A DNA stretch of 64,000 bases from Cristatella mucedo (Eukaryota; Bryozoa; Phylactolaemata; Cristatellidae). The notes under the pieces were generated by a model. It had not been told where the DNA came from. It saw only the letters and a program-made list of their open reading frames with translations, and made no database searches. Made by a program: the position numbers and the translations under genes. Positions 1 through 10,565 of the stretch are shown here, in pieces (position 1 is the first letter of the stretch; every line of letters begins with the position of its first letter). Location of the stretch: positions 680,001 to 744,000 of the forward strand of contig WPIO01000097.1 of NCBI GenBank assembly GCA_009760855.2, written 5' to 3'.

Positions 1-628
1 TGGGGTCCCCGGATGAGCAACAAAAGTTTATGTCTACACTTTCACATATCTCACTGAGATAGGACTTAACACAGTTAACACTGCCACTCACCCCTGGGGC
101 TGTCGAGAGGTGCTCCAGAAAGATCTGGTGGGCAATTAACTGGGGTTGTACCTACCCTATACGTGCTCAGTGCTAAGCAATCTGACTGCTGCAGGCTGCT
201 ATGTTGTCATAGGTATTGTACACCAAGCTAGCTATTTTAGATTATTCGTGGATTTGGCATCATCGTAAACTTAATGAGCATGCAGTATGATGTCCATGCT
301 GCAACGTGACCAACTGACCACGTCTACCTGCTGGCGAGTGCTTCTGTAGTTCTTAGCGCCTTTCTGCTACTATCGACAGGCAGTGGATCGATAGTGTGCT
401 AGCAAAAACTGGTATTCATGTGCATTGACAATCCTCTCTGACTGACCCAAAGGGGAGTTAAAGCAGCAAGCTTCCCAACAAACGCCTTCTGCCTTCCTGT
501 GATTAACTGCCTCAGACAAGGTCTGACATGCCTCTTTACTGTAAGCTTCCTTCTATTGGCTGGCCCTGACGAGGTCAGGGTCAGGCGCCCTCCTGGTCTT
601 AATCCTGGCTATGCCCCTGCAGCTTGAC
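1..628. other. unannotated flank or RFC5 upstream intron
   Basis: No recognisable exon or repeat family is seen here. Because the first in-window RFC5 exon at 1543 starts in mid-codon, this stretch is most simply part of the RFC5 intron before it. I looked for the conserved N-terminal RFC motif (W-V-E-K-Y-R-P type) up to 1542 and did not find it. Confidence 0.4.
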
Positions 629-886
629 TAATAATAATAATGCAATTGATAAAGCGCCTTCGGAGAAATCAATCTCTTTCTAGGCGCTTTACGTTTGCTG
701 CAAAGGGAAATGCGGTTGAATGTGAGTAATATCATGCTTGGTAAACAACATGAATAACATGGTTAGGGGTGACATGCGCAGGGTCAGCATGCAAGTGTGG
801 TTAGTGGCAGCATGCACAGTGTCAGCACGCATAAGCACATCAAGGACGAATCACAGGGTCCCACTAAATGCTGTCCTAAATAGATG
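629..886 (-). repeat. LINE 3' end fragment (CR1/L2-like)
   Basis: This is a 5'-truncated copy of the 3' untranslated tail of the LINE seen at 2206-3712 and 60288-62578, in reverse orientation. It starts with the (ATT)n tail read as ATAATAATAA. It then has the shared hairpin tail (aaagcgcctt...aggcgcttt) and the diagnostic phrase about a dozen bases long around 'ggttaggggtgacatgc'. It ends where the ORF stop region would begin. Confidence 0.85.
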
Positions 887-1542
887 TGTTAACATGGGGC
901 TGAATGTTGACCTTGCCTGTACCAGCGAACATAGCTAGTGGCTCACTCCCTCTGCCCAGACTACTGGGGCTACTCTAGGCCAATGCATTGGCGGCCACCT
1001 TGCTGATGGAATTCGGCAGGCAGCTAATCAAATGGAGTCAACTGGAAGCATCTGCAGCCTTTTTTAAGCCTAAGCCTAAGCTATTCTCCATGTGTAGCTA
1101 GGTTCTTATGCACCGTGTAGGGCCTATGCCTGTGGTCTTCTGAGTTAGCTGTTTTGCCGGGCCGTATAACGCCAGTATTTTTGGGTTTCTCTTGCCATTA
1201 TACTTCATTCACTTAAAGATTGCTAGCAACAGATGCATCTGCTCGGCAGGAGTGCCGGGTTGTATGACGACGTTAAGTGCCGGAAGCCATTAGCTTCAAA
1301 CAATTTTCCAAACCTGGTTTAGGCAGCAAAAAGTGGCAGATATCAGACAAAAAGGAAAAACTAAAGGATTTCAACCGACGCACGACTGTGTTGCTCTGCG
1401 ATGATAGCTCTATTGGAATCAGCACTTCAGGCGTTCTCCAGTAATGCTACCTGGGTGGCAATGCCCGGTATTTATGTAGGGGGGTCTGCTGGAGTGCGAT
1501 TCAATGTGTGAACCGATGTTGATAGTTGATCCCTTTTTGTAG

Positions 1543-1605
1543 TTACAAAGTTTACTGCAGAAGACAGACTGCCGCATCTTCTATTCTATGGGCCCCCAGG
1601 CACTG
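1543..1605 (+). CDS. RFC5: RFC5 exon a (Walker A)
   Basis: The acceptor is 'tttttgtag' at 1534-1542 and the donor is gtaagt at 1606. The exon starts with the last two bases of a codon and encodes [20 protein letters not shown]. It ends after one base of the next glycine codon. Confidence 0.95.
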
Positions 1606-1875
1606 GTAAGTGTACACTGCCAGCTGATGCAGTCGTTGCCTCTGCCACTGCCGCTACTTACGTATTTAGTTTTTCTTTGTAGGCAAGACGACTACGATAT
1701 TAGCTATTGCAAGGCAGATGTACAAGCAGCAAGGGGAATTCAACTCAATGGTTTTGGAGGTGAACCACCCCGAGTTGTCCGAGCTGTATAGACATGTCTT
1801 GTATCTACGCTGACAGCAGTTCTGCTTGCTGAGCTGTCAAGGAACACGTTCGGGGTGTGTGTGTGGGTGTGTGCG

Positions 1876-1924
<49 letters not shown>

Positions 1925-3877
1925 GTGTGTGTGCGCGCGCGTGTGTGCGTGCGTGTGGCACCTGTCATCCTTAGCCTGGCTTGCAAACGCGATCTGCAGA
2001 GATTGGAAACCTGGAACTCACTCCTGACTCTGGTCACGACATCTGATTTGACCACATTTAAGAAGAAACTAAAAACGCACCAATTTATCACAACGTGTAG
2101 ATGGTCCCTGTGATTGTCTTTTATGTGCTTATTCGTGCTGACACTGCATGCTGCCACTAACCATATTTGCATGCTGACCCTGTGTATGTCACCTCGTATA
2201 TTGAAACCTCACACCTTGCTAGTAAGTTCCAGTCTGGCTTTAGAGCTAATCACTCCACAGAGTCAGCATTGCTTCGGGTATACAACGACCTACTTAGGAA
2301 TGCAGACATGGGTAGAGTGTCTCTGCTTGTTTTGCTTGATCTTTCGGCAGCTTTTGATACCATCGATCACAAAGTTCTTCTAGAGCGCCTCTCATCTCGC
2401 CTGGGCATCACTGGCACTGCTCTGCAGTGGTTCAGGTCCTATCTCAGTAAGAGACTCCAGAGTATTGACGTGAATGGACAAAGATCATCTGAAGTACCTC
2501 TGAAATATGGAGTACCTCAGGGCTCAGTGCTAGGTCCGGTTCTTTTCACGGTTTATACTCTCCCTCTTGCTGATGTGATTGCCAAGCACAATCAAGGCTT
2601 TCACTTCTATGCGGATGACACTCAGTTGTACCTTTGCTTTGATCCCTCCCAGCCTTCGAGCACCTCAAATTCTCTAAACTCACTAGCTGGATGCATTGAT
2701 GACATCCGCACATGGATGGCAGCAAATTTTCTAAAGCTTAACGATGATAAAACTAACTTACTAGTTATGGGTAAACCCAGTGTGATCCAGAGATTGGACA
2801 GGCTGACTCTCAAAATTGGCTCTGCCAGCATATCTCCAGTTGAATCAGCTCGAAATCTAGGTGTCATATTCAAAAGCGACCTCTCGTTAGACGACCATAT
2901 CAGCTCCACAGTCAAATCTGCCTATTTTCAGCTTCATAACATTGCTAAAATTCGGGCTTGTTTAGATAAAGATACCACATCTAAGTTGGTCCATGCATTC
3001 GTGACATCCCGTCTCGACTTCTGTAACTCACTGCTTACTGGCCTACCAGCATGTGCGATCAGGCGATTGCAGCTGGTGCAAAACTCTGCAGCTAGACTTG
3101 TCTGCCGTGAGCGTCGCAGTTGCCACATTACTCCACTTCCCGCCGACCTGCACTGGCTACCAGTCAAGCAACAGATTGACTTCAAGGTTTTGTCGCTCAC
3201 TTTTAGGTCCCTTCATTCTATGGCTCCAGCCTATCTGTCAGATATACTGCCCCATCAAGCCAAGCATCGTGCCACCCGCTTTTCGGAATCCAACAGTCTA
3301 GAAATACCTCATACAAACCTTAAATCCTTTGGAGACCGTGCATTTAGTTCATATGCTCCCAAAGCCTGGAACTGCCTCCCGACCTGCATCAGAACATCCC
3401 CTGACCTGACCACATTTAAAAGGAACCTAAAAACACACCTATTTAAGACAGCATTTAGTGGGTCCCTGTGATTCGTCCTTGATGTGCTTATGCGTGCTGA
3501 CACTGTGCATGTTGCCACTAACCACATTTGCATGCTGACCCTGTGCATGTCACCCCTAACCATATTATTCATTTCGTTTGTTTTTCAAGCATGATTTTAC
3601 TTAACCATTCCATTGCATTTCACTGTGCAGCAAATTTAAAACGCCTAGAGAGAGATTAAGTTCTCTGAGGGCGCTTTATCAAGTGAATTATTATTATTAT
3701 TATTATTATTACCTCTAACCATGCTATGCTTGTTGACATTGAGCATGCTACCACTAATTATTCGATCATGCTTCATTTGCAGCATATATAAAGTGCCTGG
3801 AAAGAGATTAAGTTCTCTGAGGACGCTATACCAATGTATTATTATTATTGTTGTTGTTACTCAATCACCCAGCAAGC

Positions 3878-3929
<52 letters not shown>

Positions 3930-6900
3930 CTGATTTAACACCCTTTTTTGTATAGTAGAAGAAGCGCCTTAGAGGCTATCACCCTAGTGCTTGCAACGGC
4001 AATAAAGGATCGCCCACGGCAAGGTTTGAATCCATGACATTGGGACCGAGGTCGTGAATCGCAACTAACTTACCTAGTGTGCCATCACTACTGTGCCGTC
4101 ATTTCTTGTGCTATCTATGAGATAGTGACGACCGTAGCTTTCTATAGGCACCTCACTCCGCTCTCGCCCGCTTTGAACCAGTGCCCATGGCGGCCACAGC
4201 CACAGAGGCTCATAGGGTCAGATATGTGTGATATGTCGGGTATATGATATCATGTGGATCGATAGCTACCAGAGCTACTCTGCCGATCGGCTGCATGCAG
4301 ATTCGCCAGCCTGCTAAGGGGCTTGGTCACCGACCTTGGTTGGTCTCTAGCAGCCAAGGCTTGTGAGTCACACGGCGGGCACTGGCTGCCGCCCCGTGCT
4401 ATCTACTGCTCACAGTGAGGCTTGCCAGCCAGCCAGCCAGTGCAGTTCGTTTAGGCAGAGGAGGGCCTGCCGAGACGTCTCGAGGTGGATCTCCTCCGAG
4501 AATCAGAGGGGTTTCTTTGCTCGTTCTTTTTGGGACCTTGCCCAACTCGATTCAACTCAGTGGGCTTCGGTTGTTTCACGTTACTAATAGTAATAATAAT
4601 AATAATAATAGTAATACATTTGTATAGGGCCCACAGAGAACTGAATCTCTCTAGGCATTTTACAGGTGCTGCATGTAAAGCATTACCTAATTTTTTGTTG
4701 TAATATTCACAAGCAGCAGGCATGAGTAAGTAAGCTGGTTCATGCACATGAAGGGCCAATTACAAAGAAACACCGAATGCTGTAATAAAAGGGTTAGTCT
4801 TGCCTGTAGGTGCACATTTGCCTTGTTGACCGTACCCCCAGTGGCTAAAAAAAGCCAAGAGAATGCAGTTCCGAGTCCGCCACTTCGAGACCGACGAGGC
4901 GAATTCTTTCTTGCTCGCGGCCACCCCTGCCACTGCGCCCTGATGTCTACCCGGCGACTATGATTGTGCTATATTAAACCATATACGGATTCTGCTAAAT
5001 TTATGCTTTACATTTCCTTGCCGGCTGCAAGCATTGGATACGTGCATGCAATTGTAGGCGTGCCGCAGTTGTGCCGGCACCACTCCTTTCATTGTCGTTG
5101 TCATGGTAGCTGCTTGCCCTAGTCGCCATGCCTTGGCTGACTAGTCTGCACCGTTCAGCAGCAGCCTAGTTTGACTGGTTGGCTTCCCCTAACGTCATTT
5201 GACCTGCACTAAGACAGTGTTTTATGTTAAACCCTGCCTTTGCAAGCTGCAGCTGCTGTCCACCACTCTCTTGACTTCAGGCTTTTGCATGAGGCAAAGC
5301 TGCAAGCATCCCTGCTGATTATGTTCGGCAGTGTCAGGACTCTTTTAACCAGTAGTGGACGGCTTGTTTTCAGCTGAACGCATCGGATGACCGTGGTATC
5401 GGTGTCGTTCGGGAACAGATCCTATCGTTTGCAAGCACCAGAAACATGTTCAGGTGAGAACTTGTAGAGCACGTGTTTGCTATTGTTGAATGGTCAGGTT
5501 ATTGGCAATTTAATGGTCCTAAAGATGAGGTCAGGTGAGATCAGACCCCGGACGGCAGGTAGAGATGAGAGCGGCTGCTTGACCCAAGTGGCGGGAGTGA
5601 GTGAGTGGTTTGCCACGACCAAGACGGATGTGGAATCGCAACATATCATTGTACGATCGGGCATGGCTGACCTGTACTGCGTCAGCAAGCCTGTTGGCCT
5701 ATAATACAGGCCCAGCTAGGTTGACACTGCAGCTGGCCAGGTAAACAAGTTGCATGGCCAGTCTACACACTGTCCTTGTGCCGTCTGTTGTATGTTTCGG
5801 TGCAGGTCGTTGTAAATTCACGGTTTAAGTCGTTGGCAGCCAGGCATGTCTGTCGTTAACGTTGCCACTGCCTCATTACACCACTTCACCCCATCAAGCA
5901 GCAAATCGACTTTAAGGTCACTGTCACTCGCTTTTGGGTCCCCTCTTTCTCCAGCTTCCTATCGTAACTGCTTACTTCCCGTGCCCCCTTGCACCACCAA
6001 CATCTCTGACTCGGATCGTTTAGCTGTGCCTCCCACAAACCTCTTATCCTTTCGAGGCCATGCCTTCTGTTCCTATGCACCCACTGCCTGACATCACGAC
6101 TTCCCCCGACTTCGTGACGTGTAAATTGAAACTAAGAACCTCCTAGTTCTTTGCAGCATATGCTATATCCAAATAAATCGTCGTCCTATATGTGCCTATG
6201 CTTACGAATACTGTGCATGTCGTAATCACCGATAATTCAATCTGCCTTTGTTTCTTCCCATGTGAAGTGACTAGAAAGAGATTTAATTCTCTTAAGTGCT
6301 CATTAAAGTTGCTTTATAATTTTTGCTTCATTTCTTACATAGCTCGGGGTTCAAAATAATCATTCTTGATGAAGCTGATGCTATGACAAACGATGCTCAG
6401 AATGCTTTACGGAGAATCATCGAGAAATATACAGAGAATGTGAGGTAAATGCTGCTCGTGCTTGTGCAAAATGCATATCCCACTTTGCACTGCCTATTAT
6501 TATTATTATGCTTATTTTCATAGACAGCTGTTGTGTATTGTTACTCGCTGCTCTAGGCAGCAGGTGGTCAAGATTTTCTGATCGTGGGATTCATGTATCC
6601 TGACCACCATTACCATTTCTCGTGCTGTTCCTTAAAGTCAGGTATATTTAGATGTACTACGCTATGCCCTTGAGTCAGTTTTGGCCTGGGCTTGAATTTC
6701 CATGTCATTTCCATCAATTTCCAAAGCTCGTTGCAGAGTCCATCATTATTTTCTCCAACCTTCCTAATTCTAACATATAGTATGTTATCGCACATTTTGC
6801 TAACGTGCCCTTGTGGTAGTGCCATGAAGAGAGAGAGCAATCCTTTGTAGCTTGCCATGTATTCATAAAACGTAATGGGTGGGGCTGAACCTCAAACCGG

Positions 6901-8977
6901 AAATTGTGTGGACCTTACGAGATTCCTTTCATGAAGCTTTTGATTCTGCTGAAGGGATGGCTGATTTGGAGTACTTAACGAGAATCACTCAGAAACTGTA
7001 AAGCCTCGGAATTGGCTTAGCCAGCATCTCCCAGCCTCGGCACAAATTCGTGACCTGTTGATATTACTATTTTTAATGACCAATCAGCTCAACAATCTAG
7101 CCGGCCTACTTCAACTACATTATATTGCAGAAACTCTTGTGTGCTCAGGCGAGGTACCACAGCCAAGCTAATCCATACATTTGTGACTTATCTGACGTAT
7201 CTAGGCCTCTGCAAACTTTCTCTGTGCAGGTCTTCCTGCCTGTACATGCTTACAGGTGTGCATAAACTGCACTAAAAGCCTGCCTAGTCCTTACTTCTTC
7301 CATTTGAATCATCCTTTCTGTGCATTTCTGAGCTCAATTGTGCATGTGAATATCACCAATCAGTTATCTAAAATATATAACACCGTCTGCTGTTAGACTG
7401 AGAGCGTAAATCTTGTTGTGCCTGGAGCAGTGCACGATCCCGTAACGTCTGATTTTCCGAGCCAGTGCTGTACGAGTTGAGCAATCGAGACTCCATTATC
7501 CTGCTCTCAACAAGGCTTAAAGCCTTGGCCTTTACTGACCGCTTAGGTGATCAAGCCTAATCGATGCTGCCTGAATGCACGTCTATGCTTTCGATTGCAA
7601 ATTGCATGCCGAGCTGATATGCTTTCTTTTCACCTAATGTGTGGTGTCTAGAAAGAAATATTTAGTTCTGTTGAAGTGCTACTATTCAAATATCAATATT
7701 CTTATTGGTATAATGCATGTCAGACACGCTTGTCATGATGATCTGCAGTATAGCAGTGCAAATGATGATGTCAATGAAGTCAATGATTTATTGGCTTTCT
7801 AATTGCGTTGTGAGTCCCAGTCACCTACTCCAAGGATCCTGTGCCCATGTGCGGTTCTTGATTGATTTGTGCCAGCTGCTAGTGCACGAGACTCAGACGT
7901 GTTAGCTATGACTGTCCGTGCGTGTTCTTGTCAGGTTCTGCATTATATGCAACTATCTGTCCAAGATTATTCCTGCACTCCAATCAAGGTGTACACGCTT
8001 CCGGTTTGCTCCGCTATCTAAAGATCAAATGCAGCTCAGACTTGAGCATGTGATATCAGAGGAGCATGTTAATGTGACACCTGACGGCATGGCTGCCCTT
8101 GTCACACTTGCCAATGGCGACATGCGTAAAGCACTCAACATACTACAGGTAAATTGGCTGGTTCTTTAACGGTGTAATGGGCATGAGCACTGTTCCTATG
8201 CACTGGATCTAGTCTCAGCTGCAATCGCTGGAACGATTGTTTTCTTTGCCTTCTCGTCTGGCTCTGTTTCCTGATCCTCTGAAGCAGCCATCATTAACAA
8301 ACAGTTTGCTCGACCATGGCTACAACATTGGGTCAAGCCGCATGGAGATATTCTTGATTGGACAGCAGCTGTACTCACAATCAACAAAAGCAATTCGCTC
8401 AAATGTGTAACCTCTCAGTTGACATATCTGCCTAGTCTTCCATTTGACGGTCGTATTAGATGCTCTGTAAAGGGGTTACAGTTCAAGCATTGCCCGCAAA
8501 CATTTTGGCTCTGTATTTTTTTTAAAATAATGATTTGCTTCCTCATCAAGGAGGCCACACTTTGCTTAAGACTGGTGCACGTGGCAAAACATGGGGGGGG
8601 AACGTTGACCATAATCGAGGAGGTGCATGCCGTACAATCTGAAGCTGTTGCTTTTTAACTTTAGAGCTCGTCTATGGCATATGACACAGTAAATGAAGAC
8701 AATGTTTACACATGCGTCGGCCACCCATTGCGAAGTGACATTGAATCCATTGTGCACTGGGTGATGAATGGTGGATTTGCTTCTGCTTGCAACTGTATCT
8801 TTACACTGCTTTTTACGCGTTCACGAACTGTCTTTTACTTGAATGCTTATGGCAGCGCTCTCACAAGGATAGTTTCGAGAAGCAAGTCGTGGTTGGCCTG
8901 GATGATAGATTGCTAGTTGTTTTCCAGCTAACTCTTCCGACAGTCTCTTTTTGTCAGTGGCTCTGTGCGTGCACACA

Positions 8978-9008
<31 letters not shown>

Positions 9009-9504
9009 CCTCGCAGAGACAACTGTCAGGGATCGAACCAAGTAGCTGTAGACTTTCATCACAGCGTTGAGAGGGGTCTGCATTTGATGCAACGTGAGGT
9101 GGGGGAGAAAAACGGGCGACCAATGGTGTTACATTGAGTTACCGTGTGCCATAACTGCAGCCACGAATGTAACTGCGGGCACGTTGCTTAGCATGGTGGC
9201 ACTCGCCGTGCATTTCGCTGCTGTCCCTTTCCTTAATCACGGCTCAGCTATTGGTCAGTTAAAGACAAACAAAGGGTTGGCACTGCAGGACATACTCACG
9301 GAAGTCCATTTGTACGTGCACAAAAGTAAGTTGCTGCACGTATGGCTGCCTGCGGCACGCGCTCTGGCCGTCGGACGATCTGTGCTGCACTTGCAGCTCG
9401 CTTGTCGTTGCAGTCGACTTTCCTCCTACTCTTCGAATCAGCATCCTAGAGAAACTAGCTGAAATTGAGTAAGTAACTAACGTCTCACGTGTGTGTCTGT
9501 GTGT

Positions 9505-9551
<47 letters not shown>

Positions 9552-9733
9552 TGTGTGTGAGTACGTGTTTGCAATAGAGAAAGAGCCGCCTCACCTTCGA
9601 GCATGTGCTCACCGCTGGCCATCACGGTTTTTCTAGGTACAGATTGGCATGCGGCACCAACGAGAAAGTGCAGCTCAGCTCACTCGTCGCAGCCTTCCAG
9701 GCCGCTCGAGACGCTGCAGAAGCTGCCGAGTGA
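1543..9733 (+). CDS. RFC5: replication factor C subunit 5 (clamp-loader small subunit), 5' end missing
   Basis: RFC5 is an AAA+ subunit of the RFC clamp loader, which opens and loads PCNA onto primed DNA in the nucleus; it also serves in the alternative loaders. Nine exons join in phase to give 297 residues plus a TGA stop. Visible motifs are Walker A GPPGTGKT (residues ~16-23 of the in-window part), Walker B LDEAD (~81-85) and the RFC-specific SRC arginine-finger motif (~124-126). The C-terminal collar follows, with [21 protein letters not shown] and [17 protein letters not shown], features that separate RFC5 from RFC2 and RFC4. The family is ~340 residues, so about 42 N-terminal residues lie before this window. 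Intron 1 is only 77 bp, while intron 2 (3.6 kb) holds the LINE. The gene is convergent with MED1. Confidence 0.97.
1683..1759 (+). CDS. RFC5: RFC5 exon b
   Basis: This exon completes the P-loop ([14 protein letters not shown]) and ends at SMVLE. The acceptor is tttgtag and the donor is gtgaac at 1760. The preceding intron is just 77 bp. Confidence 0.95.
1855..1957. repeat. (GT)n microsatellite
   Basis: This is a long, slightly impure GT/GC dinucleotide run in RFC5 intron 2. It produces spurious Cys-Val and His-Thr open frames on both strands. Confidence 0.97.
2005..2192 (+). repeat. LINE 3' fragment, diverged copy
   Basis: This piece encodes the C-terminal end of the LINE ORF (ETWNSLLT..., [10 protein letters not shown], stop) and the start of its 3' UTR. 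It is a more diverged relative of the sequence ending at 3471. It stops abruptly inside the UTR, where the next LINE copy begins in mid-ORF. Confidence 0.8.
2193..3712 (+). mobile_element. 5'-truncated CR1/L2-type LINE with open reverse transcriptase
   Basis: An uninterrupted frame to the stop at 3471 covers most of a reverse transcriptase. It has the fingers motif [29 protein letters not shown] with the first catalytic aspartate, [10 protein letters not shown], and the [11 protein letters not shown] box with the catalytic Asp pair. These are followed by the thumb and a C-terminal region ending [10 protein letters not shown]. The endonuclease and N-terminal RT parts are absent, so this is a dead 5'-truncated copy, although the part present has no stop. 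The 3' UTR ends in a stem-loop tail and (ATT)n near 3712. It sits in RFC5 intron 2 in the sense direction. The clade call rests on motif style; Jockey or Rex1 relatives are possible. Confidence 0.9.
3713..3860 (+). repeat. second LINE 3' tail, in tandem
   Basis: This is another 3' UTR end of the same LINE group (...accactaattattcgatcatg..., gtgcctggaaagagattaag), also ending in ATT/GTT repeats. It abuts the tail of the previous copy, so one LINE inserted into or beside the tail of another. Confidence 0.75.
3880..3925. repeat. (AT)n microsatellite
   Basis: This is an uninterrupted TA dinucleotide run. Confidence 0.97.
3926..4095 (-). repeat. tRNA-derived SINE, family C
   Basis: The element reads 5'-3' on the minus strand. 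It has a tRNA-like head with A-box-like and B-box-like sequence (degenerate ggattcaaacc), then a body with '...gggcgatcctttattgcc', and ends near 'gtgttaaatcagct'. Related copies lie at 18222, 28045, 28225, 36767 and 39127. Confidence 0.8.
4576..4685 (-). repeat. LINE/SINE 3' tail relic
   Basis: This is a (TAA)n run followed by the shared tail 'catttgtatagggccc...gagaactgaatctctctagg'. Only the tail is left, and the parent family cannot be told. Confidence 0.65.
4686..5373. other. RFC5 intron 2, no feature recognised
   Basis: This is intronic sequence between a repeat tail and RFC5 exon c. No conserved exon or known repeat was recognised. Confidence 0.5.
5374..5453 (+). CDS. RFC5: RFC5 exon c
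   Basis: It encodes [20 protein letters not shown] and STRNMF, the RFC box that follows the first helix. The acceptor is 'gttttcag' and the donor is gtgaga. The phase joins exon b at VLE|LNA. Confidence 0.95.
5815..6335 (+). repeat. degenerate LINE, C-terminal and tail region
   Basis: Broken frames resemble the LINE C-terminus (LHHF..., [21 protein letters not shown]), followed by a tail with 'gtgactagaaagagatttaattctctt'. It has many indels and is much older than the copy at 2193. Confidence 0.7.
6343..6444 (+). CDS. RFC5: RFC5 exon d (Walker B)
   Basis: It encodes [20 protein letters not shown] and then [14 protein letters not shown]. The acceptor is 'cttacatag' and the donor is gtaaat. 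The DEAD signature lies here. Confidence 0.96.
7070..7690 (+). repeat. degenerate LINE relic
   Basis: Fragments resemble the LINE segment that includes 'agccaagctaatccatacatttgtgac', and a tail resembles 'gtctagaaagaaatatttag'. Heavily decayed; lies in RFC5 intron 4. Confidence 0.55.
7935..8148 (+). CDS. RFC5: RFC5 exon e (SRC motif, lid)
   Basis: The largest RFC5 exon encodes [20 protein letters not shown] and the lid with LEHVISEE and MRKALNILQ. The SRC arginine finger contacts ATP in the neighbouring subunit in this family. The acceptor is 'ttcttgtcag' and the donor is gtaaat. Confidence 0.97.
8665..8794 (+). CDS. RFC5: RFC5 exon f
   Basis: It encodes [20 protein letters not shown] and continues to [12 protein letters not shown](T/V)GHPL is an RFC5-type landmark. 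The acceptor is 'aactttag' and the donor is gtatct. Confidence 0.95.
8983..9010. repeat. (CT)n microsatellite
   Basis: A short CT run in RFC5 intron 6. Confidence 0.9.
9248..9325 (+). CDS. RFC5: RFC5 exon g
   Basis: It encodes [20 protein letters not shown] and LYVHK in the collar domain. The acceptor is 'acggctcag' and the donor is gtaagt. Confidence 0.93.
9414..9468 (+). CDS. RFC5: RFC5 exon h
   Basis: It encodes [19 protein letters not shown]. The acceptor is 'cgttgcag'. The donor gtaagt falls inside a glutamate codon, which the next exon completes. Confidence 0.93.
9488..9560. repeat. (GT)n microsatellite
   Basis: A GT run with occasional CT units in the last RFC5 intron. Confidence 0.95.
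9637..9733 (+). CDS. RFC5: RFC5 terminal exon
   Basis: It encodes [20 protein letters not shown], an alanine-rich end, and TGA at 9731-9733. The acceptor is 'ttttctag'. No clear AATAAA follows within the 832 bp before the MED1 stop. Confidence 0.95.
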
Positions 9734-10565
9734 CGTCATTCACTGTCACATCGGCTAAACCTGGCAGAATGTCAGCTGAATGCATGCATGCCGCTATCGA
9801 AGGAAAAACACGCTGTTGTATGGTGTGCGCATGTTCTGCAGCAGTAGCAGCAGCACAGTAACAGTGATAGCCTTACTTCAAGCACACCTTTCATGCAAGC
9901 GATGGCGACTTTCCACCGCTAGCTGTGTATCGTCTATTTCGTGTGCCTTGCTCGCGCGCTGCTGTGCACGGGTATGTGGTAATGATTTTAAAAAAGTGAC
10001 AGCAACGTAGCTGGCATTGCTGAATCATTGTAATTGTAATTCTATTCCTGGCCAGCAATATATGCAGGAACGATCGCTTGATTTATCGCTGACGGATTGT
10101 GCATGTAGAAACAAATGGCATACAGACCATCATGTACGGTGCTGCTGCGACAGCATGCGCTCGCTGCGCGGAGCGAGCCACACTCTACGAGCAGGACTTT
10201 TGAGACTGCCAAGCGCACAGAGGGGAGAGGGGTGGAGGGTCAGTGATGATGAAAGTGTCCGCACGTACGAGCCCACACGCAGTTCTCAACTTTCGGGGCT
10301 CGCCATAACTAAAAACGCTAGCTTGATTCCAAGCCTAGCGTATCGCAAAATCATAAATACCGCCTATGTACACTTGCACAGCAGCAGCAATGGGACACTG
10401 CCAGCACAGGCTCGCGAGGGCGGGCAGTCGGCCACAAATCGCCGAGAGATCGGGCACGCACCCTCGACCGAGCCGGCTTCGGTGAGCCGCTCCACTAGAG
10501 GCCGCACTCGCCTCGCGCACACCGCTCGTCCGACGTGGCGGGGCGTGCGGCGTCTGGACTGTAGG
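9734..10565. other. RFC5/MED1 convergent intergenic region
   Basis: This is the whole gap between two stop codons on opposite strands, so it must hold both 3' UTRs and both polyadenylation regions. I see no canonical AATAAA on either strand; weak variants such as ATAAAT (plus, ~10354) are possible. Confidence 0.8.

Noticed and set aside
1-1542. Search for the first RFC5 exon(s)
   Set aside because: No WVEKYRP-like or LISH-like sequence with a suitable donor was found; it probably lies before the window.
6610-6858. 82-codon minus-strand frame in RFC5 intron 4
   Set aside because: No recognisable domain or splice context; too short to support.
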